A stretch of DNA of 64,000 nt from Rhizobium terricola (GTDB lineage Bacteria; Pseudomonadota; Alphaproteobacteria; Rhizobiales; Rhizobiaceae). This document shows, piece after piece, positions 45,351-54,444 of this stretch. Under the pieces are notes generated by a model that saw only the letters and a program-made list of their open reading frames with translations, was not told the DNA's origin and searched no databases. The stretch lies in the NCBI RefSeq assembly GCF_012927355.1, contig NZ_JABBGK010000006.1:62001-126000 (forward strand). The letters run 5' to 3'. The position numbers and the translations under genes are program-made. The stretch's first letter is position 1. Each line of letters starts with the position of its first letter.

Positions 45351-46147
45351 ACAGCTTGCTGACGCGTTTCTACTTCCTGCTGGTCGGCATTTTTCTCGCC
45401 GCTCCGATCGTCGTCGTTGCCGGCGTATCGGTCAACGAGAAGCAGAGCCTGACCTTCCCGCCCGAGGGCTTCTCACTGGCGTGGTATGGCGCGATCTTCA
45501 CCGATCCGGGTTGGCGTTCCGCCTTCTTCGCCTCGGTCGTCCTGGCGCTGGCCTCGGCGGCGCTTGCGGTGCTGATCGCGCTTCCGCTTTCCTGGTTCCT
45601 CTGGCGGCGTCTCGCCCCCTGGGCGAATATCTTCCAGGTGCTGGGCATCGCACCGTTCACCCTTCCGCCGGTCATCACCGCGCTCGGCCTTCTGACCTTC
45701 TGGGCGGCAAGCGGCTTTTACGGGCAGCCGTGGACTGCGGTCATGGGTCACGGGATCTTCTTCGTGACGCTGCCGCTCGTGACCCTGTCGCTCGGCTTTT
45801 CCGCGATCGACCGTTCGCTGGTCGAGGCGGCCTCCACCATGGGCGCCGACGATCGCACCGTGTTCCGCACCGTCGTCCTGCCGCTCATTCGGCCCTATCT
45901 GGTGTCGGGTTATGCGTTCGCTTTCGTGCTGTCGCTCAACGAATACATCGTCGCCTACATGACCGTCGGCTTCACCATGGAGACGCTGCCGATCAAGATC
46001 TTCAACGCGCTGCGCTACGGCTACACGCCGGTGATGGCGTCGGTGTCGATCCTGTTCGTCGTCGTCGCCGGCATCGTCTTCGGTCTCGTCGCCCGTTTTG
46101 GCGATCTGCCAAAGCTCTTGGGCGCCATGGCCGCCGACGACCGATAA
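45347..46147 (+). CDS. Polyamine-type ABC transporter permease (PotC-like)
   Basis: The 266-residue permease has the EAA motif VEAASTMGADDRTVFRTVVLPL and the N-terminal helix FYFLLVGIFLAAPIVVVAGVS. The start overlaps the preceding permease stop by 4 bases. A hairpin terminator follows 34 bp after its stop, ending the operon. Confidence 0.9.
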   Translation: MNSLLTRFYFLLVGIFLAAPIVVVAGVSVNEKQSLTFPPEGFSLAWYGAIFTDPGWRSAFFASVVLALASAALAVLIALPLSWFLWRRLAPWANIFQVLGIAPFTLPPVITALGLLTFWAASGFYGQPWTAVMGHGIFFVTLPLVTLSLGFSAIDRSLVEAASTMGADDRTVFRTVVLPLIRPYLVSGYAFAFVLSLNEYIVAYMTVGFTMETLPIKIFNALRYGYTPVMASVSILFVVVAGIVFGLVARFGDLPKLLGAMAADDR

Positions 46148-46454
46148 CGGAACCGTTTGTCCCGTTTCGTGACACTTCAGGACCTCCCCGGGGAAACGCG
46201 GGGAGGTTTTGCTTTTCATCATACAGCAATGAAAACAACACGTTGGGTGAAGGCGCGGCCTGAAAGTATTGCTGTTTCGTTAATGTGAATTCTGCGGGCG
46301 TTCCATTTACCCGAATTTAACCATCGGCACGGGTGACCATTCAACTTCGAACGAAATTAGTAATTCGTTGAGGACTGACGCCTAACGCTCCCCCTGTTCC
46401 ATTCGGAACTCCGCACATGACGTGGCGGGCGATGAAAAATGGGGAATGGGGCAC
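46148..46454. other. Gap before bcsA: terminator, promoter region and leader
   Basis: After the terminator the region 46205-46380 is AT-rich. It includes an imperfect hairpin at 46350-46369 (AACGAA ... TTCGTT, with inner TTA/TAA pairing and one bulge) that may be an operator. The final 70 bp form a leader that recurs after the operon at 53967-54070. Confidence 0.5.
46182..46213 (+). terminator. Rho-independent terminator of the polyamine-type transporter operon
   Basis: ACCTCCCCG and its complement flank an 8-base loop at 46182-46207, followed by TTTTGCTTTTC. It is 34 bp past the last permease stop. Confidence 0.85.
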
Positions 46455-46490
46455 ATGAAGTGCGCGAAATGGCCTGCGATCATTGCAGGC
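46383..46490 (+). repeat. bcsA leader repeat, copy 1
   Basis: This spans the bcsA leader and first codons. It shares with 53967-54070, in the same order, CCTGTTCC-N4-GGAA, CATGACGT, GCGG, ATGA, AATGGG, CACATGA and GTGC, roughly 70% identity over 100 bp with two single-base gaps. Confidence 0.65.
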
Positions 46491-48716
46491 GTGCTAGGCT
46501 TGTTTTTGTTGTGGCTCCCCGTGAGCCTTCAGGCGCAGCTCGTTTTGAGCGTTGCCGTTCTCGGGCTCATGTTCTTCTTCATGAGCCGTCCCGAGATCAA
46601 ATCCTTCCGGATCCTGACCTTTGTCTTCGTCGCCGTGCTGGCGCTGCGTTATGCGTTCTGGCGTACGACGGAGACGCTGCCGAACGTCTCCGAACCGCAG
46701 AACTTCATTCCCGGCATCATCCTTTACTGTGCTGAAATGTACTGCCTGGTGATGCTGGCTGTCAGCTTCTTCATGCTGGCCGATCCGCTGAAGCGCAAGT
46801 CGGCCCCGCGGCTCTCCGCATCCGAGTGCCCGACCGTCGACGTATTCATTCCGTCCTACAACGAGGATCCGGAACTGCTGGCGATGACGCTGGCCGCGGC
46901 CAAGTCGATGGCCTATCCGAAGGACAGGCTGACCGTCTATCTTCTCGATGACGGCGGCACGGACGCCAAGTGCAATCACCGTGATCCGCGCGTCTCGCTT
47001 GCCGCCCGTTCCCGCCGCGAGCAGCTTTCGGCGCTCTGCGAAGCCATGGATGTCCGTTACCATGCCCGCCGGGAAAACAGCCACGCCAAGGCCGGCAATC
47101 TCAATGCCGGGCTAGCGATCTCGTCCGGCGAGTTGGTCGTCGTGTTCGACGCTGACCATGCGCCGGTGCGCGATTTCCTGAACGAGACGGTCGGCTATTT
47201 CCGCGAGAACGAGAAGCTCTTCCTCGTCCAGACCCCGCACTTCTTTCTCAATCCGGACCCGCTCGAGAAGAACCTCGAGACCTTCGCCCGCATGCCGTCC
47301 GAGAACGAGATGTTCTACTCGGTCGTCCAGTGCGGTCTCGACAAATGGGACGCCTCGTTCTTCTGCGGTTCCGCTGCCGTGCTGAGCCGCAAGGCGCTGC
47401 TCGAGACCGACGGTTTTTCCGGCCAGTCGATCACCGAAGACTGCGAGACCGCGCTGTCGCTGCACAGCCGCGGCTGGCACAGCGTCTATGTCGACAAGCC
47501 GCTGATCGCCGGTCTGCAGCCGGAAACCTTCGTCTCCTTCATCGGCCAGCGCGCCCGCTGGAGCCAGGGCATGCTGCAGATCCTCATCCTCAACCGGCCG
47601 TTCCTCGCCCGCGGCCTGACGATGGCGCAGCGCATCTGCTACGCCGGCACCAACCTGTTCTGGCTCTTCCCGCTGTCGCGGCTCGTCTTCATGTTCGCGC
47701 CGCTTCTCTACATCTTCTTCTCGCTGGAGATCTTCCAGGCCAACATCATCGAGTTCGGCCTCTATTCCATGACCTACCTGATCTCGTCCTTCGCGCTGCA
47801 GAGCTATCTCTACGGCCGGGTACGCTGGCCGTGGATCTCGGAGCTCTACGAATACGTCCAGTCAGTGCTCCTGTTCGGCTCGATCGTTTCGGTCGTGCGC
47901 AATCCCCGCAAGCCGACCTTCAACGTCACCGCGAAGGGGCAGACGCTGGAGGAGAGCAAGCTATCGCCGCTGGCACGGCCGTATTTCGCGATCTTCTTCC
48001 TGCTGCTGGGCGCCACCTGCTATGCGATCTGGCGCTACATGACCGAGCCGATGCCGTCCGAACTGCTCCTGATCGTGGCCGGGTGGAACACCATCAATCT
48101 CGGCATCGCCGGGGCCGCGCTCGGCGTGGTCTCGGAACGTCGCGAGCGTCGCCGCAACCACCGTCTCCAGGTCAAGCGTCACGCACTGCTGCGCGTCGGA
48201 GAATGCCTGCACGACATCATCGTGCGCGACGTTTCGAGTGGCGGCATGTCGATCCAGTTTGTCGACGGCCGCGCGCCGGACGCGCTTGCCGCCGGCGGCG
48301 AGGCGCGTATCGAACTGCGCCGTGGCGGTCAGATCCTGCCGCTCGACGTGGTGTGCCGCAGCGTCAGCAAGCGCCACGACGAGACGCTCTACGGTTTCGC
48401 CTATGCGCGCCGCACGGCCGATACCTTCATGGCGATTGCCGAGATCATGTATGCCGACCAGTCGGTCCTGCAGGATCGCCTGACCCACCGCCAGAAGCGG
48501 CAGGGCATGTTCGTTGGCACGCTTCGTTTCGCCCGCTGGACGATCACCGAGACGCTTCGTGCGTTGCAGTATGCCGGCGGATTGGTGCGGGAGCAGACCG
48601 AAAAGTCGTTCGGCGACGCCCCGCTGCAGATCCTCCCGCGCCGTGCCCAGCTCGATGCGCTCGTCGCCAACGACGTTGCTGTCTCACCTGTTGCCGGAGG
48701 CATGATCTATGGCTGA
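46455..48716 (+). CDS. bcsA: Cellulose synthase catalytic subunit
   Basis: The 753-residue inner-membrane GT2 enzyme polymerises UDP-glucose to beta-1,4-glucan. Motifs are DDGGT (165-169), DADH (232-235), TED (327-329) and QRARW (365-369). A PilZ domain follows, with RRNHR (566-570) and DVSSGG (592-597), so it binds cyclic di-GMP. Four membrane segments precede and several follow the GT domain. The start MKCAKWPAIIAG is chosen because the hydrophobic N-terminus begins there; ATG at 46446 and GTG at 46422 are in frame upstream. It overlaps bcsB by 8 bases. Confidence 0.93.
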   Translation: MKCAKWPAIIAGVLGLFLLWLPVSLQAQLVLSVAVLGLMFFFMSRPEIKSFRILTFVFVAVLALRYAFWRTTETLPNVSEPQNFIPGIILYCAEMYCLVMLAVSFFMLADPLKRKSAPRLSASECPTVDVFIPSYNEDPELLAMTLAAAKSMAYPKDRLTVYLLDDGGTDAKCNHRDPRVSLAARSRREQLSALCEAMDVRYHARRENSHAKAGNLNAGLAISSGELVVVFDADHAPVRDFLNETVGYFRENEKLFLVQTPHFFLNPDPLEKNLETFARMPSENEMFYSVVQCGLDKWDASFFCGSAAVLSRKALLETDGFSGQSITEDCETALSLHSRGWHSVYVDKPLIAGLQPETFVSFIGQRARWSQGMLQILILNRPFLARGLTMAQRICYAGTNLFWLFPLSRLVFMFAPLLYIFFSLEIFQANIIEFGLYSMTYLISSFALQSYLYGRVRWPWISELYEYVQSVLLFGSIVSVVRNPRKPTFNVTAKGQTLEESKLSPLARPYFAIFFLLLGATCYAIWRYMTEPMPSELLLIVAGWNTINLGIAGAALGVVSERRERRRNHRLQVKRHALLRVGECLHDIIVRDVSSGGMSIQFVDGRAPDALAAGGEARIELRRGGQILPLDVVCRSVSKRHDETLYGFAYARRTADTFMAIAEIMYADQSVLQDRLTHRQKRQGMFVGTLRFARWTITETLRALQYAGGLVREQTEKSFGDAPLQILPRRAQLDALVANDVAVSPVAGGMIYG

Positions 48717-51003
48717 TCTGCGCACCCTGACCGCAATCGGGCTTCTCATGATGCTGGCCGCTCCGGCAGCCGGTGCTGCCGAGAATGCGAACCTTTCCCT
48801 GCTGCCGGCGGCATCTCAGACCGAAGTGGTAACCCAGTCCTCCCCCTCGGGTGTAGCTGTGATCCCCTTCGTCCAGACGAGTCATGAGCTTCGCCTGACC
48901 GGCGAGGACGACAGCCGTCACCTGTCCTATTTCCTTTCGCCGGATCAGGTCCGCGCCGGCGGCAAGATCCGCATCGCCTACAACAATGCCGTTTCCATCC
49001 TGCCGGACGACGCGGCGCTTGATCTCGAAGTGAACGGCCACGCCGCCGGATCGATTGCGATCCGTTCGCCGGACGGGCTCCGCATCGAGGACATCGCCGT
49101 TTCGGCCGAGATGCTGAAGGTCGGGCGCAACGACCTGCGCATCCGCGCCCGCCAGCATCACCGTGTCGACTGCTCGCTGGCCGCGACGTACGAGCTCTGG
49201 ACCCAGATCGATCCACAGAAGAGCGGTTTCGTCTCGGCCGCCCCGATTACGTTCTCGACCTTCGACGATCTCCTCTCGGTCGGGCGCAAGGCCGACGGCG
49301 TGACGGAGATCCGGCTGATCGCCCCGGCCGGACAGGCCGAGGCCGTCGCGCGTCGTGCGCTTCCGCTGGTCGAGACGCTCACGCTCTTCCTCAATCGCGC
49401 GGAAGTCAGGGTATCGGTCGGCGAACTGCCGGGCGAGGGGCCGGGGATCGATGTCTATGCCGGCGAGGTGCAGGGAATGCCGCAGACGGATGCCGCGCGC
49501 GGGATCCTTTCGTCGGCGCCGCTCGGTCTTTCCGTCCGCAAGGGCGTTTCATCCGGACGTGCGGTCCTCGTCCTTCGCGCCGCAGACGAGCAGGCGGTGG
49601 CCGCAGCTCTTGCCCAGGCAGCCCGGGGTCCGATGCGCGACGGGCTGCAGCAGGGCGTTCTCGATCGTTCCATGGGGCCGATCTTAGCCAGCACCACGGA
49701 AACCTTCAGTCTGGGTGAGACCGGTTATCGCGCGGAATCCTTTTCCGGCCGGCTGTCCCGTACCCGTTTCGAGATCGAGATGCCGGGCGACTTCTATCCC
49801 GGCGATTACGGCACGGTCGACTTCAATCTGATCGCGGCCACTGCGCCGGGGCTCGCTCCGGGTGCGCAACTGATCCTCCGGGTCAATGATCGGGCGGTGA
49901 CGAGCCACATCCTCTACAGCGAGGAGGGCCAGCGTTTCGACGGCCGCCGCATCCGCCTTCCGCTCAGGGCCTTCCATGCGGGTCTCAACAAGGTGGAGGT
50001 TCTGGCCGAGTTGCCGGTCGCGGGCGATGCAGCTTGCGCGCCGGGTCAGACCGGCGGCGCCAAGCCGCGCTTCGTGTTGCTTGAGGATTCCTCCTTCACC
50101 ATTCCGGCGCTTGCCCATATCGGCAAGTCTCCGGATCTGGCTGCGCTTGCAGGCACTGCCTATCCGTTCAACGACGGCAAGGCCTTCGACCTGGTGGTCG
50201 ATCGCAGCGACGAGGCCACCATCGGCTCGGCCCTGACGCTGGCCGGCCGTCTGTCGCTGACCGCGCGCAAGCCGCTTCAGGCCGTGCTTGCCGTCGGTGA
50301 GGCGGACCAGGCATCGGGGCGCAACGCACTGATTGTCAGCACGGCCTCGGTTGCAGCTCACAAGTCGGCGCGTCTCGGTACCTCCGGCGACGGTATCCTC
50401 GTCGACCCCATCGAGACGGCCTCCGTCCTTCCCGCTGCCGGCAACGAGGGACAGCTGAGCGGCCAGTCGGAAGCCTTGCTCAGCGCTTTCGAGGCGAGCA
50501 CCGCGCTTGACGACGACCAGGTATCCTGGCGGACGAAGATGCTTGCCTTCCTGTCGAAGGCATCTACGGTCATCGGGCGCTGGCTGAAATACCAGGATCC
50601 GGTCGAGGCGCCGCGCACCGGCGGCGAAAAGAACGTCTTGCTTGAGGTTTCGCAGGAGCCTGCACCGCTTGGCGACGGGGTCTGGACGACCGTCTCGGCC
50701 GCAACGCCCGAGGCGCTTGAAACCGGCGTGGGCAAGCTCACCGACCCGGCAATCTGGCAGCGGCTCAACGGCGGCAGCGCCACGCTGCACGGTGCGGGCG
50801 ATGATCTCGTCATCCGCATGCCGGAAGCCTATGTCTTTGCGCCGATCACCGACGCCAGCTTCTCGAACCTCCGGCGCCTGGCGGCAGCCTGGCTCTCCGA
50901 CAATTTCAAGGTCTATGTGGGCCTGGTGCTGGCATTGCTCGGCGGCTTCGGCTTCTGGCTCGGCATGATCATTCCACGCAAGGGCGTGAGGACGGACCTG
51001 TGA
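48709..51003 (+). CDS. bcsB: Cellulose synthase periplasmic subunit BcsB
   Basis: The 764-residue protein has a signal peptide (IGLLMMLAAPAAGAAENAN), BcsB-type periplasmic beta domains (HELRLTGEDDSRHLSYFLSP, GDFYPGDYGTVDFNLIA) and one C-terminal membrane anchor (VYVGLVLALLGGFGFWLGMII). It guides the glucan across the periplasm and is needed for BcsA activity. It overlaps bcsA by 8 bases and shares the TGATG junction with the next gene. Confidence 0.92.
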   Translation: MADLRTLTAIGLLMMLAAPAAGAAENANLSLLPAASQTEVVTQSSPSGVAVIPFVQTSHELRLTGEDDSRHLSYFLSPDQVRAGGKIRIAYNNAVSILPDDAALDLEVNGHAAGSIAIRSPDGLRIEDIAVSAEMLKVGRNDLRIRARQHHRVDCSLAATYELWTQIDPQKSGFVSAAPITFSTFDDLLSVGRKADGVTEIRLIAPAGQAEAVARRALPLVETLTLFLNRAEVRVSVGELPGEGPGIDVYAGEVQGMPQTDAARGILSSAPLGLSVRKGVSSGRAVLVLRAADEQAVAAALAQAARGPMRDGLQQGVLDRSMGPILASTTETFSLGETGYRAESFSGRLSRTRFEIEMPGDFYPGDYGTVDFNLIAATAPGLAPGAQLILRVNDRAVTSHILYSEEGQRFDGRRIRLPLRAFHAGLNKVEVLAELPVAGDAACAPGQTGGAKPRFVLLEDSSFTIPALAHIGKSPDLAALAGTAYPFNDGKAFDLVVDRSDEATIGSALTLAGRLSLTARKPLQAVLAVGEADQASGRNALIVSTASVAAHKSARLGTSGDGILVDPIETASVLPAAGNEGQLSGQSEALLSAFEASTALDDDQVSWRTKMLAFLSKASTVIGRWLKYQDPVEAPRTGGEKNVLLEVSQEPAPLGDGVWTTVSAATPEALETGVGKLTDPAIWQRLNGGSATLHGAGDDLVIRMPEAYVFAPITDASFSNLRRLAAAWLSDNFKVYVGLVLALLGGFGFWLGMIIPRKGVRTDL

Positions 51004-53045
51004 TGAACCACCGCCAAACCCTTCGGATTGCCCTCGTCACCTCGGTTCTGACCCTGCCGATCGCGGCACCCGCAATCGCCGGGTCGACCCCGTCGCTTTT
51101 CGACGCTGGCGAACCTGCGCCGGCAAGCGTCGCCGCGGCCACGCCTTCAGCGTCAGTGCCGGCCGGTCCCGATGCCGTGGAACTCGCCGCCCTCTACTAC
51201 TACGCCAAGGAGGGTGAGGTGCGACGCGTCGAGGCCGAAACCCAGCGGCTGCAGGCCAAGTATCCGGGTTTCGCCCCGCCTTCGGATCTCTATGCGCAGG
51301 ACACCGGTCCCAAGGTGGACGAGGCACCGCTCTGGGCTCTCTATGAGAAGGGCGATTTTGCCGGGATCGAAACCGAGCTTGCTCGGCTTGCCGCGGCCAA
51401 TGCGGGCTGGCAGCCCTCGGAAGACTTCACCGTCAAGCTCGAGCGCCGCAAGCTGCGCCAGTCGATCGAGGATGCCGCGTCTGCCCATAACTGGGACCGT
51501 GTCATCGCGGCGGCCGGTGCGCTTGATCCGGCGACTGAGACCGAGATCGATCTGCTCTGGCACCTTCTCGACGCCTATCGCGAGAAGAACATGAGCGCGC
51601 CGATGGTCACGGTGTATCGGGGCATCCTGATGCGGGAAGGCGATCGCCGGCTTTCCGACGACATGCTCGTCACCACCCTGCAGAAGGCGCTCAACGATTT
51701 TCCGGTCGCCGACCTGAAGGCTGCGATCGAGCGCTTCTCGGCCGGCTCCCTCACCATGGCGGCCCGGCTTGAGCCCCTGCGCCTCGACCTGGTGCGGCGC
51801 GAGGTCGCCGAATTCACTAACGCGTCCGGCGACACCGACAAGGTTCCCGACGGCGAGGTAATCGCCCTCGAAAAGGCCGCGATGGATGCGAAGTCTACGG
51901 CAGATTTCGGCCTTCTGGGTTGGTACCGTTTGAAGACCGGTCAGCCGATCGTGGCGGAGAACTGGTTCGGCCGCGCCGTCGACATCGAACCGACCATCGA
52001 GACCGTGCAGGGCCTCTATTCGGCGCTTTCCGCCCAGAACAAGGCGGAGGCTGCCTATGCGCTTGCAGTCCGCCATCTCGCCCTGATTGCCGCCGATAGT
52101 GATTTCGTCATGGCTGCCCTTTCTCCGCGCTTCGGCAAGCCCGAACTCGGGGATATCGATGCAGCGGTGGTTGCGGCCTACGCCACGGCGATCCAGTCTT
52201 CCCATGCTGCCAAGCATGCCGAGGTGATCGGCTGGTATGCCTACAATTCGCGCCAGTTCGCGCCGGCCGAGGCCTGGTTCGAAAAGTCTTTCGAATGGGA
52301 AAAGGGACCGGACAGCCTGAAGGGCCTGCTGCTTGCCCGCCAGCAGGGCGGCGACAAGGCAGGCGTGAAGGCGCTGCGCGAACAGTATGCAAGTGCCTAT
52401 CCGCAGATGTTCGAGGCACTGAAGAGTGCGGTTGCGCCGTCGGGCCGCGGCCGAAGCGATGTCGCCAGCGCCGTGCCAGTGCGCGAGGCCGACTATCTGG
52501 CCGCCTTCAGGGCCAAGCGTTTCGGCGACTGCATCGACAAGCTTCGGGCGAGGGAAGCTGCCGGTTCGCTCGATGCCAATGCCTCGCTGGTCAAGGGCTG
52601 GTGCCATCTGGAGCTCAACCACCTGACCGAGGCACGCGGCGCCTTTCTGGCCGCATTACACGGCAAGGGCCAGGCGGGCGAAGATGCGGCCTACGGCCTG
52701 TCACTCACGCTGCTGCGCACGGGGCTCACCGGTGAGGCAAGCACCATTGTCGGCGCCTATCCGATGAGTGCGAAACGGGACAAGGAACTTCGCGCCGAGA
52801 TCTATTGGCAGCAGGCCCGCGCCTCGTTCGATGCCGGCCGCTATCAGCAGACGCTCGATGCGTTGAACGCCCGTTTCCAGATCGCACCGGAAACCGGCGG
52901 CATCACGCAGATGCGGGCCTGGTCGCATTATCACCTTGGTCATCTGGCAGAGGCGCGCAAACTGTTCGAACGTGCGGACATGGTGATGAGCGATTCTGCA
53001 AACCGGCGTGCGCTCGCGATCATCCGCGAAAGACTTGGAGGCTGA
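51003..53045 (+). CDS. TPR protein of the cellulose operon (BcsK/BcsC N-terminal-like)
   Basis: The 680-residue exported protein has a signal peptide (ALVTSVLTLPIAAPAIAGS) and tetratricopeptide-like helices throughout (WYAYNSRQFAPAEAWFEKSFE, AEIYWQQARASFDAGRYQQT, WSHYHLGHLAEARKLFERAD). It lacks the C-terminal outer-membrane beta-barrel of BcsC (about 1,150 residues). This matches the TPR protein of rhizobial type III cellulose operons, where it may line the periplasmic path. The start shares bases with the bcsB stop. An exact gene name is uncertain. Confidence 0.75.
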   Translation: MNHRQTLRIALVTSVLTLPIAAPAIAGSTPSLFDAGEPAPASVAAATPSASVPAGPDAVELAALYYYAKEGEVRRVEAETQRLQAKYPGFAPPSDLYAQDTGPKVDEAPLWALYEKGDFAGIETELARLAAANAGWQPSEDFTVKLERRKLRQSIEDAASAHNWDRVIAAAGALDPATETEIDLLWHLLDAYREKNMSAPMVTVYRGILMREGDRRLSDDMLVTTLQKALNDFPVADLKAAIERFSAGSLTMAARLEPLRLDLVRREVAEFTNASGDTDKVPDGEVIALEKAAMDAKSTADFGLLGWYRLKTGQPIVAENWFGRAVDIEPTIETVQGLYSALSAQNKAEAAYALAVRHLALIAADSDFVMAALSPRFGKPELGDIDAAVVAAYATAIQSSHAAKHAEVIGWYAYNSRQFAPAEAWFEKSFEWEKGPDSLKGLLLARQQGGDKAGVKALREQYASAYPQMFEALKSAVAPSGRGRSDVASAVPVREADYLAAFRAKRFGDCIDKLRAREAAGSLDANASLVKGWCHLELNHLTEARGAFLAALHGKGQAGEDAAYGLSLTLLRTGLTGEASTIVGAYPMSAKRDKELRAEIYWQQARASFDAGRYQQTLDALNARFQIAPETGGITQMRAWSHYHLGHLAEARKLFERADMVMSDSANRRALAIIRERLGG

Positions 53046-53046
53046 C

Positions 53047-53865
53047 ATGCTGGCAATCCGGATCGCGCTCGTGATGGGCGCACTCTCTGCGCTCGCCGGC
53101 TGCAGCACGGTGGAAGATCCCGTACTGACCGCTTCCACTGCGGCGCCGGTGGCCGGCACCGTGTCGGCGAAGGCCGAGGTCGATTCCCAGTTCGCGCTCG
53201 GCCGGCTTCCCTCGTCCGCCGGCCGGATCCTTTCGGTGCGCCAGAGCGTGACCGGCGAGGTTGCCGAACAGACAGTGGTCTACCAGAACCGTTCGACGGC
53301 GGCGGGCGAGAACACGCTGTCGATCGAGCTCGGGCCTTCGGGTTCGCAGCGCTACCGCCGTGGTCCCAGCCAGTCGGAACTGCAGCGCGAGATGCAGCTG
53401 GCCCTGCCGGACGCCCGACTGACCTTCGACGGTGTCGCGCACCAGAACGGCTATGGCGTCTATGGTCTCGCCACCGGTGCGACCGGCCGGGGCGAGGCCT
53501 GCGTGTTCGCCTGGCAGCAGGTCGGACCGGAGGCGATCGGCAAGGGGTACGGCATGCGCATCCGGCTCCGTTTCTGCGACCCCAAACTCGGCGCGGAGCG
53601 TCTCGCCGTGCTGATGGCCGGTCTGCAGTTGAAGCCGGTGAACGGGCGGACCATCGAGACACTGGCCTTCGCCGAGGGCTCCGGCGGCATGCCGCTCGCG
53701 CTCGAACAGGCACAGGACATTGCGGCGGCGCCTGTCGCCGGGATCGACCCTGCGCCCACCAACAGCGTCGCAGGATCGATCGCGGCCACGGCACAGCCGG
53801 AAAGGACGACCGATACCGGCGCGGACGGTTCGGCTGTCGTCATCCCCATGCCGGACGAATCTTGA
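53047..53865 (+). CDS. bcsN: Cellulose biosynthesis lipoprotein BcsN
   Basis: The 272-residue protein has a lipobox LAGC (residues about 16-19) after a short hydrophobic leader, so it is a predicted lipoprotein. The conserved parts include FALGRLPSSAGRILSVRQ, QTVVYQNRSTAAGENTLSIE and RGEACVFAWQQVG. BcsN occurs in Rhizobiales cellulose operons and has no defined activity. It starts one base after the TPR gene stop and is the last gene of the operon. The Thr/Ala-rich tail is low in complexity. Confidence 0.85.
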   Translation: MLAIRIALVMGALSALAGCSTVEDPVLTASTAAPVAGTVSAKAEVDSQFALGRLPSSAGRILSVRQSVTGEVAEQTVVYQNRSTAAGENTLSIELGPSGSQRYRRGPSQSELQREMQLALPDARLTFDGVAHQNGYGVYGLATGATGRGEACVFAWQQVGPEAIGKGYGMRIRLRFCDPKLGAERLAVLMAGLQLKPVNGRTIETLAFAEGSGGMPLALEQAQDIAAAPVAGIDPAPTNSVAGSIAATAQPERTTDTGADGSAVVIPMPDES

Positions 53866-53966
53866 AAATCCGACTTGTCCCCAGGTTGGTTTGCGCACCT
53901 GTGGAGAGCGTGGCGACAGCGGCAAATGCGACCATTTCCGTTAAGCAGTTCTTTACACCTGGGGTC

Positions 53967-54070
53967 TAACCCTTTGCCTGTTCCAAGAGGAATTCTGCGC
54001 ATGACGTCGCGGAAAATGAGAGATGGGAATGGGCACATGACGTGCATTGAATTGTCCGCGATCAGAGCGG
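53967..54070 (+). repeat. Degenerate copy of the bcsA leader and start (copy 2)
   Basis: The ATG at 54037 corresponds to the bcsA start at 46455. The stem TTCC-N4-GGAA is kept while its loop differs (ATTC against AAGA). After about 11 codons similarity to bcsA ends and no GT2 sequence follows, so it is not a second bcsA. Confidence 0.6.
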
Positions 54071-54386
54071 ATAGACGCTTGTCGTGTCGGTCCGGCTTGG
54101 TCCGGGACCGGATGGCGCAGCCTCTGGCGCGCCGCATCAGCGCATCCCTACAGTCACGATATTCCACCGCGACGCTTCGGGCTTCAGGCCCGTTAGCGAC
54201 TGAAACCGAGCGCATCGCGCCGGGATCCCGATAGTTTACCAGATCGGTCCCTCCGGGACCGTTGCGGTACCTGTCGGAACCGTCCCGCCCCCCATGCCGG
54301 ACGGTTCAAGATCTCGACAGGTATCGCGGGAGGAGTGCGGCACACCCCACCCCCAAGAGTCGCGCTCCTCCCACCTCCCAAAAGCA

Positions 54387-54420
54387 TTGCGGCCGATGGA
54401 ACCCAATCCATCGGCCGCAA
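54387..54420. terminator. Hairpin terminator after mmsB
   Basis: TTGCGGCCGATGGA and its exact complement flank a 6-base loop. It lies 25 bp past the mmsB stop on the minus strand, followed by TGCTTTTGG, a weak T-run. Confidence 0.7.
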
Positions 54421-54444
54421 CGCCAGCGCGGGGGAGGGGGAGCA

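Larger units (their letters stand above)
53866..54444. other. 579-bp gap after the cellulose operon
   Basis: No convincing gene is visible. It holds the degenerate bcsA-leader copy (53967-54070), a short hairpin at 54245-54261 (CGGTCCC, 3 bases, complement) and a perfect hairpin at 54387-54420. A 65-codon frame from 54037 (starting MTCIELSAIRADRR) shows no family resemblance. Confidence 0.6.

Noticed and set aside
46350-46369. Imperfect hairpin upstream of bcsA as a c-di-GMP riboswitch
   Set aside because: It is too short and lacks the conserved c-di-GMP riboswitch core; only an operator or simple hairpin is supported.
54037-54234. 65-codon frame starting at the bcsA-leader copy
   Set aside because: After the first codons it does not match bcsA, its composition is Arg/Ser-rich, and it ends in a repeat-rich gap. 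It is treated as non-coding.
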